A stretch of 64,000 nt of DNA from Methylomonas fluvii (GCF_014850975.1 NZ_JACXST010000002.1:558001-622000), one strand, 5' to 3'; numbered from the stretch's first letter, positions 29,230-39,311 are shown. Notes: generated by a model from the sequence alone, not told the origin. Translations and numbers: made by a program.

Positions 29230-30084
29230 TTACTTCTGATTCTTGAAATATTTGAAGAAGTCGGAGTTGGGTTCCAAAACCATAATATTACCGGATTTGC
29301 CCAGACTTTCCTTATAAGCGATCAAGCTGCGATAGAAAGCAAAGAAATCGCTGTCCTCGCTGTAGGCTTTAGCGAAAATATCAGCGGCTTTGGCATCCCC
29401 TTCGCCGCGCATCACTTCAGAGTCACGGTAAGCATTCGCCAAAATGATCTCGCGCTGCTTGTCTGCATCAGCGCGAATCCGCTCGGCGGCTTCGGAGCCT
29501 TGCGAACGAAACTCACGAGCAACCCGCGCTCGTTCGGCTTCCATTCTTTGATAAACCGAGGTACTCACTTCGGCAGGCAAGTCGATACGCTTGACTTGTA
29601 CATCGACAATGGTAATGCCCAGTTTCGCGGCATGCGGCGACACATTGGTAATCAGCGCATCGCGAATCGCACTGCGATCTGTGGATACCAATTGTTTGAT
29701 CTCGCGTTTACTGAATTCGCTACGCGCGGAATCTTTGATGATTTGATCGAGACGAATGTTGGCCTGATTCACATCACCAGCAACCGTGGTGTAAAAGGTT
29801 TTAACATCGCCTATCCGCCATTTCACAAACGAATCAACGATAACGTTTTTCTTTTCCGCTGTTAAAAAGCGCTCAGGCGTGGAATCCATAGTCAGAATAC
29901 GCGCGTCGAACTTTTTAACATTATTGATAAACGGCAGTTTGAAATGCATGCCAGGTTGGAAATCTGCACCGACAATCTCGCCCAATTGAAACTTAATTAC
30001 CCGCTCGGTCTCGGCCACGGTAAATACCGACATCGAGAGCAAGATGACTACTGCGCCAACGGCGACTAAAATCTTATTTCCCAT
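29230..30084 (-). CDS. hflC: FtsH protease modulator HflC
   Basis: 284 residues. Band-7/SPFH membrane protein that forms, with HflK, a large complex around the FtsH protease. An N-terminal membrane helix (ILVAVGAVVILLSMSVFTV) is at about 4-22. The SPFH domain follows, with QFRAVIK-type segments such as RVIKFQLGEIV and ADFQPGMHFKLPFINNVKKFDARILTMD. The helical region with AERARVAREFRSQGSEAAERIRADADKQR is at about 175-205. hflK ends 1 base before its start. Confidence 0.96.
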   Translation of the reverse strand: MGNKILVAVGAVVILLSMSVFTVAETERVIKFQLGEIVGADFQPGMHFKLPFINNVKKFDARILTMDSTPERFLTAEKKNVIVDSFVKWRIGDVKTFYTTVAGDVNQANIRLDQIIKDSARSEFSKREIKQLVSTDRSAIRDALITNVSPHAAKLGITIVDVQVKRIDLPAEVSTSVYQRMEAERARVAREFRSQGSEAAERIRADADKQREIILANAYRDSEVMRGEGDAKAADIFAKAYSEDSDFFAFYRSLIAYKESLGKSGNIMVLEPNSDFFKYFKNQK

Positions 30085-30085
30085 C

Positions 30086-31279
30086 TTAGCGTCCTCTCAC
30101 ATCGCGTTCACGGCTTGACGCGCGCACATCGGTTTTAATTTCTTTCACAGGTTGGGACGTTAAAGAAACCGGTTCGTGGCTGACTACCGGTGCCGGCGCT
30201 GCATCCTCAACTGCCTTATTCGCCAACTTCTCCAACGGCAGATACATAATGTTATTACCACCTTTCACATCCACCAGCACGTTATTGGAACGGCCCAGGA
30301 CCAATTCCATCGCTTCGATATACATCCGCTGCTTGGTTACCGCCGGTGCTTTTTTGTATTCGGCCAGCAATTGCGAGAAGCGGCTGACATCACCGTTTGC
30401 GCGGGCAATCACTTTCTCTTTATAACCCTCGGATTCCTGCACGATACGTGAAGCCGCACCGCGGGCTTTAGGCACCACGTCATTGGAATACGCCTCGGCT
30501 TCGTTGATCAAGCGCTGCTTGTCTTCCCGCGCCTTGATGGCATCTTCGAAAGAACCTTGCACTTGTTCGGGCGGCTGGGCATCTTGCAAATTGACACTGG
30601 TAATCAATATACCGGTTTTGTAAGCATCCATGACCGCTTGAATTTCTGACTTAACTGCCAAAACAATGTCGCTACGGCCTTCGGTCAGCACAAAGTCCAT
30701 ATCACTGCGGCCGATCACGCCACGCTGGACGCTTTCGGTGACTTGTTTCAGCGTTGAGGCGGGATCTAGTACGTTAAACGCATAGTCCTTGGCATCCTTG
30801 ACTTGGTATTGGACTGCTAAACGGACGTCGACGATATTTTCGTCTTTCGTCAGCATCATCGCTTCCTTAGGCACTGAACCCATACCCTGCCCGCCACCGG
30901 AACGGTAACCCACTTCTATAAAGCGTTGCTGCTCGACATTGATGACCGCCACTTGCTCTACAGGCGACGGAATATGCCAGTTCAGACCCGGCTGTGTCGT
31001 GTTGACGTAGGCGCCAAAGCGAGTAACCACCCCTCGCGTACCTTCGTCGACTGTATAGAACCCGCTCAAACCCCATAGAACGATTGCGCCGGCAGCCAGC
31101 AAACCGACACCTTTCATTGACGGGCCATTGCCGATGCCGCCCTTAGAGCCTCCACCGAAAATACCGCCCAGTTTGTCCTGTAGAGAACGAATTACCTCGT
31201 CCAAATCGGGTGGATCATTCTTATCATTACGACCACTCCAGGGGTCTTTTTTACCACCGCCGGGTTCATTCCAAGACAT
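30086..31279 (-). CDS. hflK: FtsH protease modulator HflK
   Basis: 397 residues. It begins with a Gly- and Pro-rich cytoplasmic leader (MSWNEPGGGKKDPWSG). A membrane helix lies near 60-80 (GVGLLAAGAIVLWGLSGFY), followed by the SPFH domain (TVDEGTRGVVTRFGAYVNTTQPGLNWHIPSPVE) and a long helical region. Usual length about 400-420. The start at 31279 was chosen because GGAGTG lies 8 bases upstream; GTG at 31288 would add three residues. hflC follows after 1 base. Confidence 0.95.
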   Translation of the reverse strand: MSWNEPGGGKKDPWSGRNDKNDPPDLDEVIRSLQDKLGGIFGGGSKGGIGNGPSMKGVGLLAAGAIVLWGLSGFYTVDEGTRGVVTRFGAYVNTTQPGLNWHIPSPVEQVAVINVEQQRFIEVGYRSGGGQGMGSVPKEAMMLTKDENIVDVRLAVQYQVKDAKDYAFNVLDPASTLKQVTESVQRGVIGRSDMDFVLTEGRSDIVLAVKSEIQAVMDAYKTGILITSVNLQDAQPPEQVQGSFEDAIKAREDKQRLINEAEAYSNDVVPKARGAASRIVQESEGYKEKVIARANGDVSRFSQLLAEYKKAPAVTKQRMYIEAMELVLGRSNNVLVDVKGGNNIMYLPLEKLANKAVEDAAPAPVVSHEPVSLTSQPVKEIKTDVRASSRERDVRGR

Positions 31280-31446
31280 ACCAAACACTCCAAAAATTGG
31301 ATTTGAAAACTCTAAAGCTGCATTTCGTAATGACCGCCTGTTCGATGAATCGAAGCACTGGCTTGTCTATCCGAAAAGTCGCCATTCTATCGTAACTTAA
31401 CCATTTCCGAGCAAATAACTAGGTGATTGTTCCAGCGAACGGCCGA

Positions 31447-32712
31447 TTAAACCTGCTCATGAACGTCAATCCCCCTCAACAAGCCCAAATGCTTTTTATC
31501 GATTTCTATCGTCAATTCGCAATCGCCGCTATCGTTATTGACCTCGTCGATTATTTTCACAAAAGTGAATAACTTTGCTTTTAATCCGGCTTGGCTGGCT
31601 GGCAAATAGCATTTTCGAATCACCTTGCTACTCGCGAATAACTCGGACAACGCATGTTGCAACAAATCACAGCCTACCCCGTTTTGCGCGGAAATCCAGA
31701 CGCTGAAAGGCTTACCGTCAGCATCGTAATCAATATGCGGCGCCACATCCTCCAGCAAATCGATTTTGTTGAACACCATCAACTGGGGGATTTTAGCGGC
31801 GTCAATGTCGCTCAAGACTTGGTTTACCTGATAGATCGTGTCTTCGCGATCTTCGGCGGCCGCATCGATCACATGCAACAACAAATCCGCCTCGCTGGCT
31901 TCCTGCAACGTAGATTTGAATGCCGCCACCAATTCATGCGGTAAATGCCGAATAAAGCCCACGGTATCCGCCAAAATGATTTCGCCGCCATTACTCAACG
32001 ACAATTGCCGCAAAGTCGGATCCAAGGTAGCAAATAGTTGATCGGCGGCGTAAATACCGGCACCGGTTAGAGTATTGAACAGAGTCGACTTGCCGGCGTT
32101 GGTGTAACCCACCAAAGACACGGTGGGGATTTCAGCCTTTTTACGCTTACTTCGGCCTTGATGACGCTGCTTTTCAACCTTACCCAGGCGCTGTTGAATC
32201 TGCTTGATACGTACCGCCAACAATCGTCTATCGGTTTCCAACTGGGTTTCGCCAGGACCACGCAAACCGATACCGCCTTTCTGCCGTTCCAAGTGCGTCC
32301 AGCCGCGAATCAATCGAGTCGACAAATGTTTAAGCTGCGCGAGTTCGACCTGTAATTTACCTTCGAAGGTTTGCGCCCGCTGCGCAAAAATATCCAGAAT
32401 CAGACCGTTGCGATCCACTACCCTGACTTCCAGCGCTTTCTCCAGATTGCGTTCTTGGCTGGGTGTTAGCGGATGATTGACGATAACGATATTGGCTTCA
32501 TGTTCGATGATCGCCGACCTGATTTCTTCAACCTTACCCGTGCCAACGAAATATTTGGGATCAGGCCGATACCGGCTACCGGTGACTACATGAGTGGGTT
32601 GGGCGCCTGCGGATTTGGTTAGTTCTTTCAGCTCGTCGAGGTCTTCTTGGCCAGCTTGCAAATTGAGGTGAACGAGAATGGCTCGTTCACCCGCATCGGG
32701 ACGTTCAAACAA
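31447..32712 (-). CDS. hflX: ribosome-rescue GTPase HflX
   Basis: 421 residues. Splits stalled 70S ribosomes. The N-terminal HflX domain (TGSRYRPDPKYFVGTGKVEEIRSAI) is followed by a coiled segment. The GTPase domain has G1 GYTNAGKSTLFN near 205, G3 DTVGFIRHLPHEL and G4 NKID. The start codon is TTG, supported by AAGAGGT upstream and by the family N-terminus (MFERPDAGERAILVHL). It lies 11 bases after hfq. There is a 167-base gap before hflK. Confidence 0.95.
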   Translation of the reverse strand: MFERPDAGERAILVHLNLQAGQEDLDELKELTKSAGAQPTHVVTGSRYRPDPKYFVGTGKVEEIRSAIIEHEANIVIVNHPLTPSQERNLEKALEVRVVDRNGLILDIFAQRAQTFEGKLQVELAQLKHLSTRLIRGWTHLERQKGGIGLRGPGETQLETDRRLLAVRIKQIQQRLGKVEKQRHQGRSKRKKAEIPTVSLVGYTNAGKSTLFNTLTGAGIYAADQLFATLDPTLRQLSLSNGGEIILADTVGFIRHLPHELVAAFKSTLQEASEADLLLHVIDAAAEDREDTIYQVNQVLSDIDAAKIPQLMVFNKIDLLEDVAPHIDYDADGKPFSVWISAQNGVGCDLLQHALSELFASSKVIRKCYLPASQAGLKAKLFTFVKIIDEVNNDSGDCELTIEIDKKHLGLLRGIDVHEQV

Positions 32713-32723
32713 AAAATAACCTC

Positions 32724-32966
32724 TTAGCTTTCATCGCTAACGTCGGGATCACGGTGCATCGTGACATTTTTGCCAGGAACGATAGTGGATATGGCATGCT
32801 TGTAAACCATTTGATTCACAGTGTTTTTCAGCATCACCACGTATTGGTCGAAAGAATCGACGCGGCCTTGCAGTTTGATACCGTTAACCAAAAAAATCGA
32901 CACGGGAGTGTGTTCTTTTCTGAGGGCATTCAAAAAGTTGTCCTGCAAGTTTTGTGCTTTCGACAT
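32724..32966 (-). CDS. hfq: RNA chaperone Hfq
   Basis: 80 residues. The Sm1 motif has [27 protein letters not shown] and Sm2 ends [12 protein letters not shown] near residue 65. N-terminus [22 protein letters not shown] is typical. The C-terminal tail is short. A strong AAGGAG lies before the ATG. It is the first gene of the hfl operon; in this genome miaA is not directly upstream as in E. coli. Confidence 0.97.
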   Translation of the reverse strand: MSKAQNLQDNFLNALRKEHTPVSIFLVNGIKLQGRVDSFDQYVVMLKNTVNQMVYKHAISTIVPGKNVTMHRDPDVSDES

Positions 32967-33119
32967 CCTATTTCTCCTTATTATTGTTCGGTGCGCTATT
33001 AATACATTACCCGCTACACCCACCAATTTCAACACGCGGGCTGCGGATCAATAAAAAACTGTTAGTGACTTTGGGACTGCTCGCCGCTATTTCAAGTTCA
33101 ATCGAATCTTTATTAGCAA

Positions 33120-33144
33120 AGCCGTTGCGAAAATAACAACGGCT
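33120..33144 (-). terminator. terminator after ettA
   Basis: Arms AGCCGTTG and CAACGGCT form an 8-base-pair stem with a 9-base loop, 13 bases past the ettA stop. A short TTTGC follows on the minus strand. It separates ettA from hfq. Confidence 0.5.
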
Positions 33145-33157
33145 GCTTAAGTTCAGC

Positions 33158-34822
33158 TTAGCCGATTTTTTTATATTTGAGGCGATGCGGGTTATCCGCA
33201 TCGGTACCCAAGCGACGATGCCGATCGGCTTCGTAGTCGGCATAATTACCTTCAAACCAAACGACTTCGCTATCACCTTCAAATGCCAGCATATGCGTAG
33301 CGATACGATCCAGAAACCAGCGATCATGCGAAATGACCACCGCGCAACCTGGGAAAGCCAACAAGGCTTCTTCCAGGGCTCGCAAAGTTTCCACGTCCAA
33401 ATCGTTGGTCGGTTCGTCGAGCAGCAACACGTTGCCGCCGCTTTTCAACAACTTGGCCAAATGCACGCGATTCCGCTCGCCGCCGGACAATTCGCCAATG
33501 CGTTTTTGCTGATCCCCGCCCTTGAAGTTGAAACGGCCGATATATGCGCGCGACGGCGTTTCATATTTGCCGACAGTAATCATGTCCAAACCGTCGGAGA
33601 TTTCTTCCCAAACCGTTTTATTGTTGTCCATGTCGTCGCGCATCTGATCGACATAGGCCATCTGCACGGTTTGACCGAATTTGATGTCGCCGGCATCCGG
33701 TTTTTCAAATCCCGCCATCATCCGGAACAAGGTGGTTTTACCGGCACCGTTCGGGCCGATGATGCCGACGATACCGCCCGGCGGCAACTTGAAACTCAAG
33801 TTATTGATCAACAACCTGTCGCCAAAACCCTTGCTGATGTTCTCAACGTCGATCACCACATCGCCCAGACGTGGACCGGGTGGAATATAAATTTCCTGGG
33901 TCTCGTTACGTTTCTGCGTTTCGACCGACGACAACTCTTCAAAGCGCGCCAGACGCGCCTTGCTCTTGGCGTGCCGGCCTTTTTGATTGGATCGCACCCA
34001 CTCCAGTTCGGCTTTCATGGCTTTCTGCCGAGAAGACTCCTGTTTCTCCTCCAACTCCAGGCGTTTTTCCTTTTGTTCCAGCCAAGAGGAATAATTGCCT
34101 TCCCATGGAATCCCCATACCTCTATCCAGCTCCAAAATCCAGCCAGCCACGTTATCGAGGAAATACCTATCATGGGTGACCGCGACGACGGTGCCCGGAT
34201 AGTCATGGAGGAAACGCTCCAACCAAGCCACCGATTCGGCATCCAAATGGTTGGTGGGCTCGTCCAGCAACAACATATCAGGCTTGGACAGCAACAACCG
34301 GCACAGCGCTACCCGGCGCTTTTCACCACCGGACAATTTGGTGACATCGGCATCCCAGTCCGGCAGGCGCAACGCATCGGCAGCCACTTCCAGCGTGCGA
34401 TCCAGATTATGCCCGTCACAAGCATTGATAATGTCTTCCAGCTTGGCCTGTTCGGCGGCCAGCGCGTCGAAATCGGCGTCGGCATCCGCATAAGCGGCGT
34501 AAACTGCGTCCAATCGGGCCAGCACGTCTTTGATTTCCGCAACCGCTTCTTCGATATTGCCGCGTACGGTTTTATTCGGATCCAGTTGCGGTTCTTGCGG
34601 CAGATAGCCGATCTTGGTGCCTTTCAGCGGAATCGCTTCGCCTTCAATTTCCTTGTCGATGCCAGCCATGATGCGCAGCAACGTCGATTTACCGGAGCCG
34701 TTTAAACCGAGCACACCAATTTTGGCGCCCGGAAAAAACGATAAAGAAATGTCTTTAAGGATGTACTTTTTGGGCGGTACGATCTTGCCGACCCGGTTCA
34801 TCGAGAAAATATATTGCGCCAT
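33158..34822 (-). CDS. ettA: energy-dependent translational throttle protein EttA (ABC-F)
   Basis: 554 residues, matching the family (about 555). Two ABC domains on one chain without membrane segments. The first has Walker [10 protein letters not shown], signature [11 protein letters not shown] and [11 protein letters not shown]. The second has [20 protein letters not shown] and [11 protein letters not shown]. The linker between them (about 242-320) is the P-site tRNA interaction motif. It binds the ribosomal E site and senses ADP/ATP. Start [19 protein letters not shown] matches the family N-terminus. Confidence 0.96.
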   Translation of the reverse strand: MAQYIFSMNRVGKIVPPKKYILKDISLSFFPGAKIGVLGLNGSGKSTLLRIMAGIDKEIEGEAIPLKGTKIGYLPQEPQLDPNKTVRGNIEEAVAEIKDVLARLDAVYAAYADADADFDALAAEQAKLEDIINACDGHNLDRTLEVAADALRLPDWDADVTKLSGGEKRRVALCRLLLSKPDMLLLDEPTNHLDAESVAWLERFLHDYPGTVVAVTHDRYFLDNVAGWILELDRGMGIPWEGNYSSWLEQKEKRLELEEKQESSRQKAMKAELEWVRSNQKGRHAKSKARLARFEELSSVETQKRNETQEIYIPPGPRLGDVVIDVENISKGFGDRLLINNLSFKLPPGGIVGIIGPNGAGKTTLFRMMAGFEKPDAGDIKFGQTVQMAYVDQMRDDMDNNKTVWEEISDGLDMITVGKYETPSRAYIGRFNFKGGDQQKRIGELSGGERNRVHLAKLLKSGGNVLLLDEPTNDLDVETLRALEEALLAFPGCAVVISHDRWFLDRIATHMLAFEGDSEVVWFEGNYADYEADRHRRLGTDADNPHRLKYKKIG

Positions 34823-34915
34823 TGTTTTTCTGCTGAAGAAATAAAATAGCATTATACCGTGCGATAACGGTTTTTTAAGGGTGTTAATTTTTATCGAGTA
34901 TAAGGTGGTAATTCA

Positions 34916-35617
34916 GTGATTATTGAAACAGCTAACGACACGCTGAGCTTGGCCGATACCTACATTGACATCCATTGCCACCAAACCGGCAGCCATCAGG
35001 CCATTGAAATGATCAGCATCGCCACCCAGGATTTCGACGTCACGGCAACACACAACGGTTTTTACAGCTTGGGTTTACATCCCTGGCATCTCGATAAAGA
35101 AGACGCCGAAACAGCTTTATGGAAAATCAGCGCAGCAAGCCAGGATCCACACCTATTGGCAATTGGCGAATGCGGACTGGACAAAGCTATTGCCACACCA
35201 TTGACCACGCAAATCCCCGCATTCATGAGCCAAATCAAGCTCGCCAACCAACTGGGTAAACCGTTGATCATTCATTGCGTGCGCGCCTTTAACGAGCTGA
35301 TCCAGATTAAAAAATCCACACTAAACACCAAGATACCCTGGATCATTCACGGCTTTAACGGCAAACCCGCACTTGCGGACCAATTAACTAGACACGGGTT
35401 TTATCTATCCTTTGGCGCCGCGTTGTTAGATCCCCGCTGCCACGCCGGCAAAGCGCTCAGCCGCACGCCAGCCGATCGCTTGTTCCTGGAAACCGACACT
35501 GCAAACGTATCCATTGACGCAATATACGCCGCTGCAGCTAAAATGCTGGGTTTGGACATCGCGACCTTGCGCCAACAAATCCTGAGCAATTTCAAACGAG
35601 TATTTCTGCATGACTGA
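34916..35617 (+). CDS. TatD family metal-dependent hydrolase
   Basis: 233 residues, a little shorter than most TatD nucleases (about 260). Metal ligands are visible in DIHCHQTG near residue 20, the ECGLDK region near 83, HCVRAFN near 119 and HGFNGK near 144. The LGLHPWHL motif near 53 is the usual one. The start is GTG with AAGGTGG upstream. Its end overlaps tcdA by 8 bases. The substrate (DNA or D-amino-acid peptide) cannot be told. Confidence 0.88.
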   Translation: MIIETANDTLSLADTYIDIHCHQTGSHQAIEMISIATQDFDVTATHNGFYSLGLHPWHLDKEDAETALWKISAASQDPHLLAIGECGLDKAIATPLTTQIPAFMSQIKLANQLGKPLIIHCVRAFNELIQIKKSTLNTKIPWIIHGFNGKPALADQLTRHGFYLSFGAALLDPRCHAGKALSRTPADRLFLETDTANVSIDAIYAAAAKMLGLDIATLRQQILSNFKRVFLHD

Positions 35618-36365
35618 TTTAAGCTGGCTTTCCCGCACCGAACTACTGATCGGCAAGCCCAAACTGGACAAGCTCCAACAATCCCATGTCTTGGTAGTGG
35701 GCATGGGCGGCGTGGGCTCGTTTGCAGCCGAATTTATCTGTCGGGCCGGAGTCGGCGAAATGACCATCGTCGATGGCGACGTGGTGGACCCGAGCAATCG
35801 CAACCGACAGTTGCCGGCGCTGGCCACCACCCACGGCCAATCCAAAGCCGACATCATGGGTGAGCGCTTGCTGGCGATTAACCCCGACTTAAAACTAACT
35901 ATCAAACACGAATTCATCACGCCCGATACTGCCGACGAGCTATTAAGTCAGCATTACGACTATGTGGTCGATGCGATCGACAGCCTGACACCAAAAATCA
36001 CGCTGATACGCGCCGCCAAGGCCCGCAACATGAAAATCGTCAGCTCCATGGGCGCCGGCGGCAAGATGGACCCGACCCATCTCAAGGTCGTGGACATCTC
36101 CAAAACCTACAACTGCCCGTTTGCGCAATTCATTCGCACGCGTTTACGCAAACATGGCATCAGCCGGGGCGTGAAGGTAGTGTTTTCGCCAGAAGTGGTG
36201 AATAAAGATTCGTTGATGTTTACCGACGGCAGCAATTATAAAAAGTCCGCTTACGGCACGATTTCCTATTTGCCGGCTGCATTCGGCGGCGTCTGCGCTT
36301 CGGTAGTCATCTGCAACTTGATTCACGATCCCGCACATTCGCACCACAACAAACATCATGGATAA
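35610..36365 (+). CDS. tcdA: tRNA threonylcarbamoyladenosine dehydratase
   Basis: 251 residues, usual length. E1-like ThiF-fold ATPase that cyclises t6A to ct6A in tRNA (also called CsdL/YgdL). The nucleotide-binding motif VVGMGGVGSFAAEFICRAGVGEMTIVDGD is at about 29-57. Also VDAIDSLTPKITLI near 112 and the GGKMDPTHL stretch near 150. C-terminus is His-rich (HDPAHSHHNKHHG), an unusual tail that may bind metal. It overlaps the tatD gene and the next small gene by 8 bases each. Confidence 0.93.
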   Translation: MTDLSWLSRTELLIGKPKLDKLQQSHVLVVGMGGVGSFAAEFICRAGVGEMTIVDGDVVDPSNRNRQLPALATTHGQSKADIMGERLLAINPDLKLTIKHEFITPDTADELLSQHYDYVVDAIDSLTPKITLIRAAKARNMKIVSSMGAGGKMDPTHLKVVDISKTYNCPFAQFIRTRLRKHGISRGVKVVFSPEVVNKDSLMFTDGSNYKKSAYGTISYLPAAFGGVCASVVICNLIHDPAHSHHNKHHG

Positions 36366-36759
36366 ATTACCCAACCGTCCAGCGGATTCCTTGCTGATCA
36401 ATCCGGGCAAAAGTTCACGTTTGCAGGAGATGAGGCAGCGCGCAGCCACGGCAAATCAGCCGGCTCCCGCGCCTGCTCAACCCAGTTTTCAAGCGAAAGA
36501 CGAAAACATGAGTCCGGAGTTGGCCTTGGCTCGACAATTGATCGATCAGCGTTTAAGCGAAATTCTGGCGTCGCTACCGGTCGGTAAACAGCGGCGCTTG
36601 TTCAAGATCCGCTTTGGCATGGAACCTGCGCAAATCAAAGACTTAGCAATAAAAAAAATATTTGTGCTGCTGGAAATCAATCACCCGCAACTCAACAATC
36701 TGTCGGCTAGCATGAAGCGAATCGCCGATCTGAATTATAATGGCCGGCAACCCAACTAA
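36358..36759 (+). CDS. small protein of unknown function
   Basis: 133 residues, unrecognised. The first 50 residues are disordered and Pro/Ala/Gln rich (ATANQPAPAPAQPSFQ). The remainder is helical with LARQLIDQRLSEILASLPVGKQRRLFKIRFGMEPAQIKDLAIKKIFVLLEINHPQLNNL. No signal peptide or membrane segment. It starts 8 bases inside the end of tcdA, so it is translated with it. Codon use looks like the neighbours, so it is probably a real gene of this lineage. Confidence 0.7.
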   Translation: MDKLPNRPADSLLINPGKSSRLQEMRQRAATANQPAPAPAQPSFQAKDENMSPELALARQLIDQRLSEILASLPVGKQRRLFKIRFGMEPAQIKDLAIKKIFVLLEINHPQLNNLSASMKRIADLNYNGRQPN

Positions 36760-36815
36760 TCCGGCCGTTTACCTTGCCTTACGCTCAGTCGTCCCGTTCC
36801 TCGATTCCCGCTACG

Positions 36816-37733
36816 ATGTACAACCTAGAACCCAATCAAGATTACCGCGACCAAAGCCTGCGCGATAACGCCGAATTATCCAGCACCGAACTGCACGCCG
36901 ACGCCGCCAAACACTACGATGACTGCTACAACGATTATCTGGTGGCTTGGTGCAACCGCGACAATCTGGCCTTGCATTACGGCTATTGGGACGAGGCCAA
37001 GCCTTACGATCAGCATCAAGCCTTGCTGAACAAAAATCAGGTGCTCTATGAAAAGGCCGGGATTCAGGCCAGCGACAAAGTCCTGGACGCCGGCTGCGGC
37101 ATCGGCGGCAGTACGATCTGGATGGCGAAACAGCACGGCAATCGGGTAACCGGCATCACCATCAGCGCCAAGCAAGCCAACTATGCCCGTCAGTACGCCC
37201 AGCGCCACGGCGTTGCAGAATTAGTCAATTTCGAAGTCGCGGATTTTTGCGCCACGCCCTTCCCCGACGCCTCGTTTGATGTGGTTTGGGCTTTGGAAAG
37301 CTCTTGCCATGCGCTTAAAAAAGGCGACTTTTTGCGCGAAGCCTGGCGGGTGTTGCGTCCAGGCGGTCGGATTGTGGTTTGCGACGGCTTTGTGTTGCAG
37401 CGGCAATTTAACCAACAGCAGTGGCAGGCAGTGGTGACCTGCTTGAACGGCTGGGCCGTGCCGAATCTGTGCGCGCGCGACGAATTTACCGGCTTGTTGG
37501 AACAGCAAGATTTTCAAACGATTATTTGCCACGACATCACCACACAAACCCAGGCCTCCGTCGAACATATGTACAAAGTCGCCAAGCGCTTAAAACCGGT
37601 ACAAACCATCAGTCAATGGCTGGGGCTGCGTTCCAAGGCACAAACCGCCAACTATTTGGTCGGCCTGGCCCAACATCAGTTGTTTACCGAAAAACTCACC
37701 GAATATTGCATTTTTACTGCGCAAAAGGCTTAA
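36816..37733 (+). CDS. SAM-dependent methyltransferase (tocopherol/sterol-type)
   Basis: 305 residues. Class I methyltransferase with SAM motif I VLDAGCGIGGSTIWMAK at about 92-108, post-motif FEVADFCATPFPDASFDVVWALESSCHALKKGDFLREAWRVLRPGG. The arrangement is like gamma-tocopherol and sterol C-methyltransferases and related small-molecule methyltransferases. The LALHYGYWDEA stretch is typical for this group. Substrate unknown. The ATG used has a poor ribosome site, and an upstream TTG at 36774 would add 14 residues. It is between the unknown small gene and a lipoprotein. Confidence 0.8.
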   Translation: MYNLEPNQDYRDQSLRDNAELSSTELHADAAKHYDDCYNDYLVAWCNRDNLALHYGYWDEAKPYDQHQALLNKNQVLYEKAGIQASDKVLDAGCGIGGSTIWMAKQHGNRVTGITISAKQANYARQYAQRHGVAELVNFEVADFCATPFPDASFDVVWALESSCHALKKGDFLREAWRVLRPGGRIVVCDGFVLQRQFNQQQWQAVVTCLNGWAVPNLCARDEFTGLLEQQDFQTIICHDITTQTQASVEHMYKVAKRLKPVQTISQWLGLRSKAQTANYLVGLAQHQLFTEKLTEYCIFTAQKA

Positions 37734-37738
37734 ACACG

Positions 37739-38149
37739 ATGCCGATCGTTTTACCGCGTTTGAAGTTTCTGACTCTGTTTACACTGATGGTAGGCGGCGC
37801 AATCGGTTGCGCCAGCGTGCCGGCCAATAGCCAGCACGACAGCTTTGCCGACTACGCCGAATCGGTATTCCGCCACCAGAGCACAGTATTAAGCCGACTG
37901 ATGATGCTCAGTGAAGCCGAACAATTGCCGGATAACGAGGCCTTCGAAAATGCCGAACAAACTATGCACGATGCCTGTCAGCTGTTGAACGAATATGCGG
38001 AACGGGAAAGCGATGGCGAACACATGGGCTTACGCTTTAAAGCCAAGGTACAAGCCAGCATCGAAGGCTGCGATGCCAGTATTCAGAAGATGGAAGCATT
38101 AATGAGCGGCCTGGACCAAGAGCAAGCGCCGCCGCACGCCCACCCTTAA
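37739..38149 (+). CDS. small lipoprotein of unknown function
   Basis: 136 residues. The signal sequence LKFLTLFTLMVGGAIGCAS ends in a lipobox-like AIGC, so the mature protein begins at about Cys 22. The mature part is acidic and helical (DYAESVFRHQSTVLSRLMMLSEAEQLPDNEAFENAEQ) with two further Cys near residues 80 and 110. Family not recognised. It begins 5 bases after the methyltransferase stop and converges with nspC 22 bases beyond its end. The reading frame is open far upstream inside the methyltransferase; only this start makes sense. Confidence 0.75.
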   Translation: MPIVLPRLKFLTLFTLMVGGAIGCASVPANSQHDSFADYAESVFRHQSTVLSRLMMLSEAEQLPDNEAFENAEQTMHDACQLLNEYAERESDGEHMGLRFKAKVQASIEGCDASIQKMEALMSGLDQEQAPPHAHP

Positions 38150-38171
38150 ACGTAAAACCCGCTACTAAACG

Positions 38172-39311
38172 CTAGTCGCCGCTATTCGCCCATTGCCGGC
38201 GATAATCGGCATAACTATCACGCTTTTGCAGCAGCCAGCGGGCCGGATTGACGCTGTAAACATCCGGCAGCTGATAACCGTTAAACCGGTTAGCCTTGAT
38301 CAGCGAATACGCCCCCACATCGGCAAATACTAAACGCTCGCCAACCTCCGGAATCCGCCTAAACCGATATTCGCCGAACACATCGCCGGCCAGACAGGTC
38401 GAGCCGGCCAAAATTGCCGACTGTTCACCGCCACCGGCTTCTTCCAGCAAACGCGGTTTGATCTGATATTCGAACACTTCCGGGTGGTGATTCACCGAGG
38501 TGTCCAAGATCAACACCTGCTTGCCGTCACTGACAAACCGATCCAGCACGGTGGTCAACAAATAACCGGCATTACCGACCAGCCCCTTACCCGGCTCCAC
38601 ATACACATCGACGCCAAATTCGGCTCGTACATCCCGGATCAATTCGGCAAGATCCTGCTGTTCGGCGATGGCGTGATACAAATAGCCGCCGCCCACATTC
38701 AGCCATTTAAGCCGGTTGCGTTTTAGAATAGGCCGCAGCTTTTCCAGCGTCTGTTGCAAGGGTCTAAAGTCCCGGCAGGCAAACACCGTGTGAAAATGTA
38801 GTCCTTCCACATTGGCCGGCAAACCATCCCGTAGCAGTTCGATATCGACCCCCAGTTTGGAATGCGGCCGGCAAGGGTCATAGCGTTGATCATCGGCAAA
38901 AGACAGCTTGGGATTAACTCGCAAACCTTGCGAATAATCGCTGACAGACGCCTTTAGCCGCTGATGCTGCGGCAAGGAATTGAAACTGATATGACTACAA
39001 AGCCGGCTCAACTCTGCGAACTCGTCGGGGCGCAAGCCCGGCGTGGTCAAATGGATGCTACCGTCCGCCTCTGCCAACACTTCGCTCGCCAAGCGTGCCT
39101 CGAACAAGGAACTGACCGAAAAGCCGTCGACTTGATCTTTTATCAACGTCAGCAATGCCGCCAGAGGCAAGGCCTTCATCGAATACAAAATCTTGCAGCC
39201 GCTTGCCTGCTTCAGCGCTTGCAGCCGTTTTAGATTGGCAAGAATTTGCGCTTCGTCCAACACCAAGGCGGGGCTGGTGGGAATTTGTTGCTTTAACTCG
39301 AGCCAATTCAT
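38172..39311 (-). CDS. nspC: carboxynorspermidine decarboxylase
   Basis: 379 residues. PLP-dependent fold-III decarboxylase that makes norspermidine or spermidine from the carboxy form. The PLP lysine is in ILYSMKALPLAALL near residue 46. A Gly-rich phosphate loop WLNVGGGYLYH lies near 205, and EPGKGLVGNAGYL near 240. The catalytic SCLAGDVFGEYRF is near 310. Length is normal (about 380). It shares a 4-base overlap with the upstream ygfA gene. The partner carboxynorspermidine dehydrogenase is not in the window. Confidence 0.93.
   Translation of the reverse strand: MNWLELKQQIPTSPALVLDEAQILANLKRLQALKQASGCKILYSMKALPLAALLTLIKDQVDGFSVSSLFEARLASEVLAEADGSIHLTTPGLRPDEFAELSRLCSHISFNSLPQHQRLKASVSDYSQGLRVNPKLSFADDQRYDPCRPHSKLGVDIELLRDGLPANVEGLHFHTVFACRDFRPLQQTLEKLRPILKRNRLKWLNVGGGYLYHAIAEQQDLAELIRDVRAEFGVDVYVEPGKGLVGNAGYLLTTVLDRFVSDGKQVLILDTSVNHHPEVFEYQIKPRLLEEAGGGEQSAILAGSTCLAGDVFGEYRFRRIPEVGERLVFADVGAYSLIKANRFNGYQLPDVYSVNPARWLLQKRDSYADYRRQWANSGD

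Noticed and set aside
33185..34705. Long plus-strand open frame opposite ettA
   Set aside because: It is the shadow of the ABC-F gene; no protein-like features and codons do not match the neighbours.
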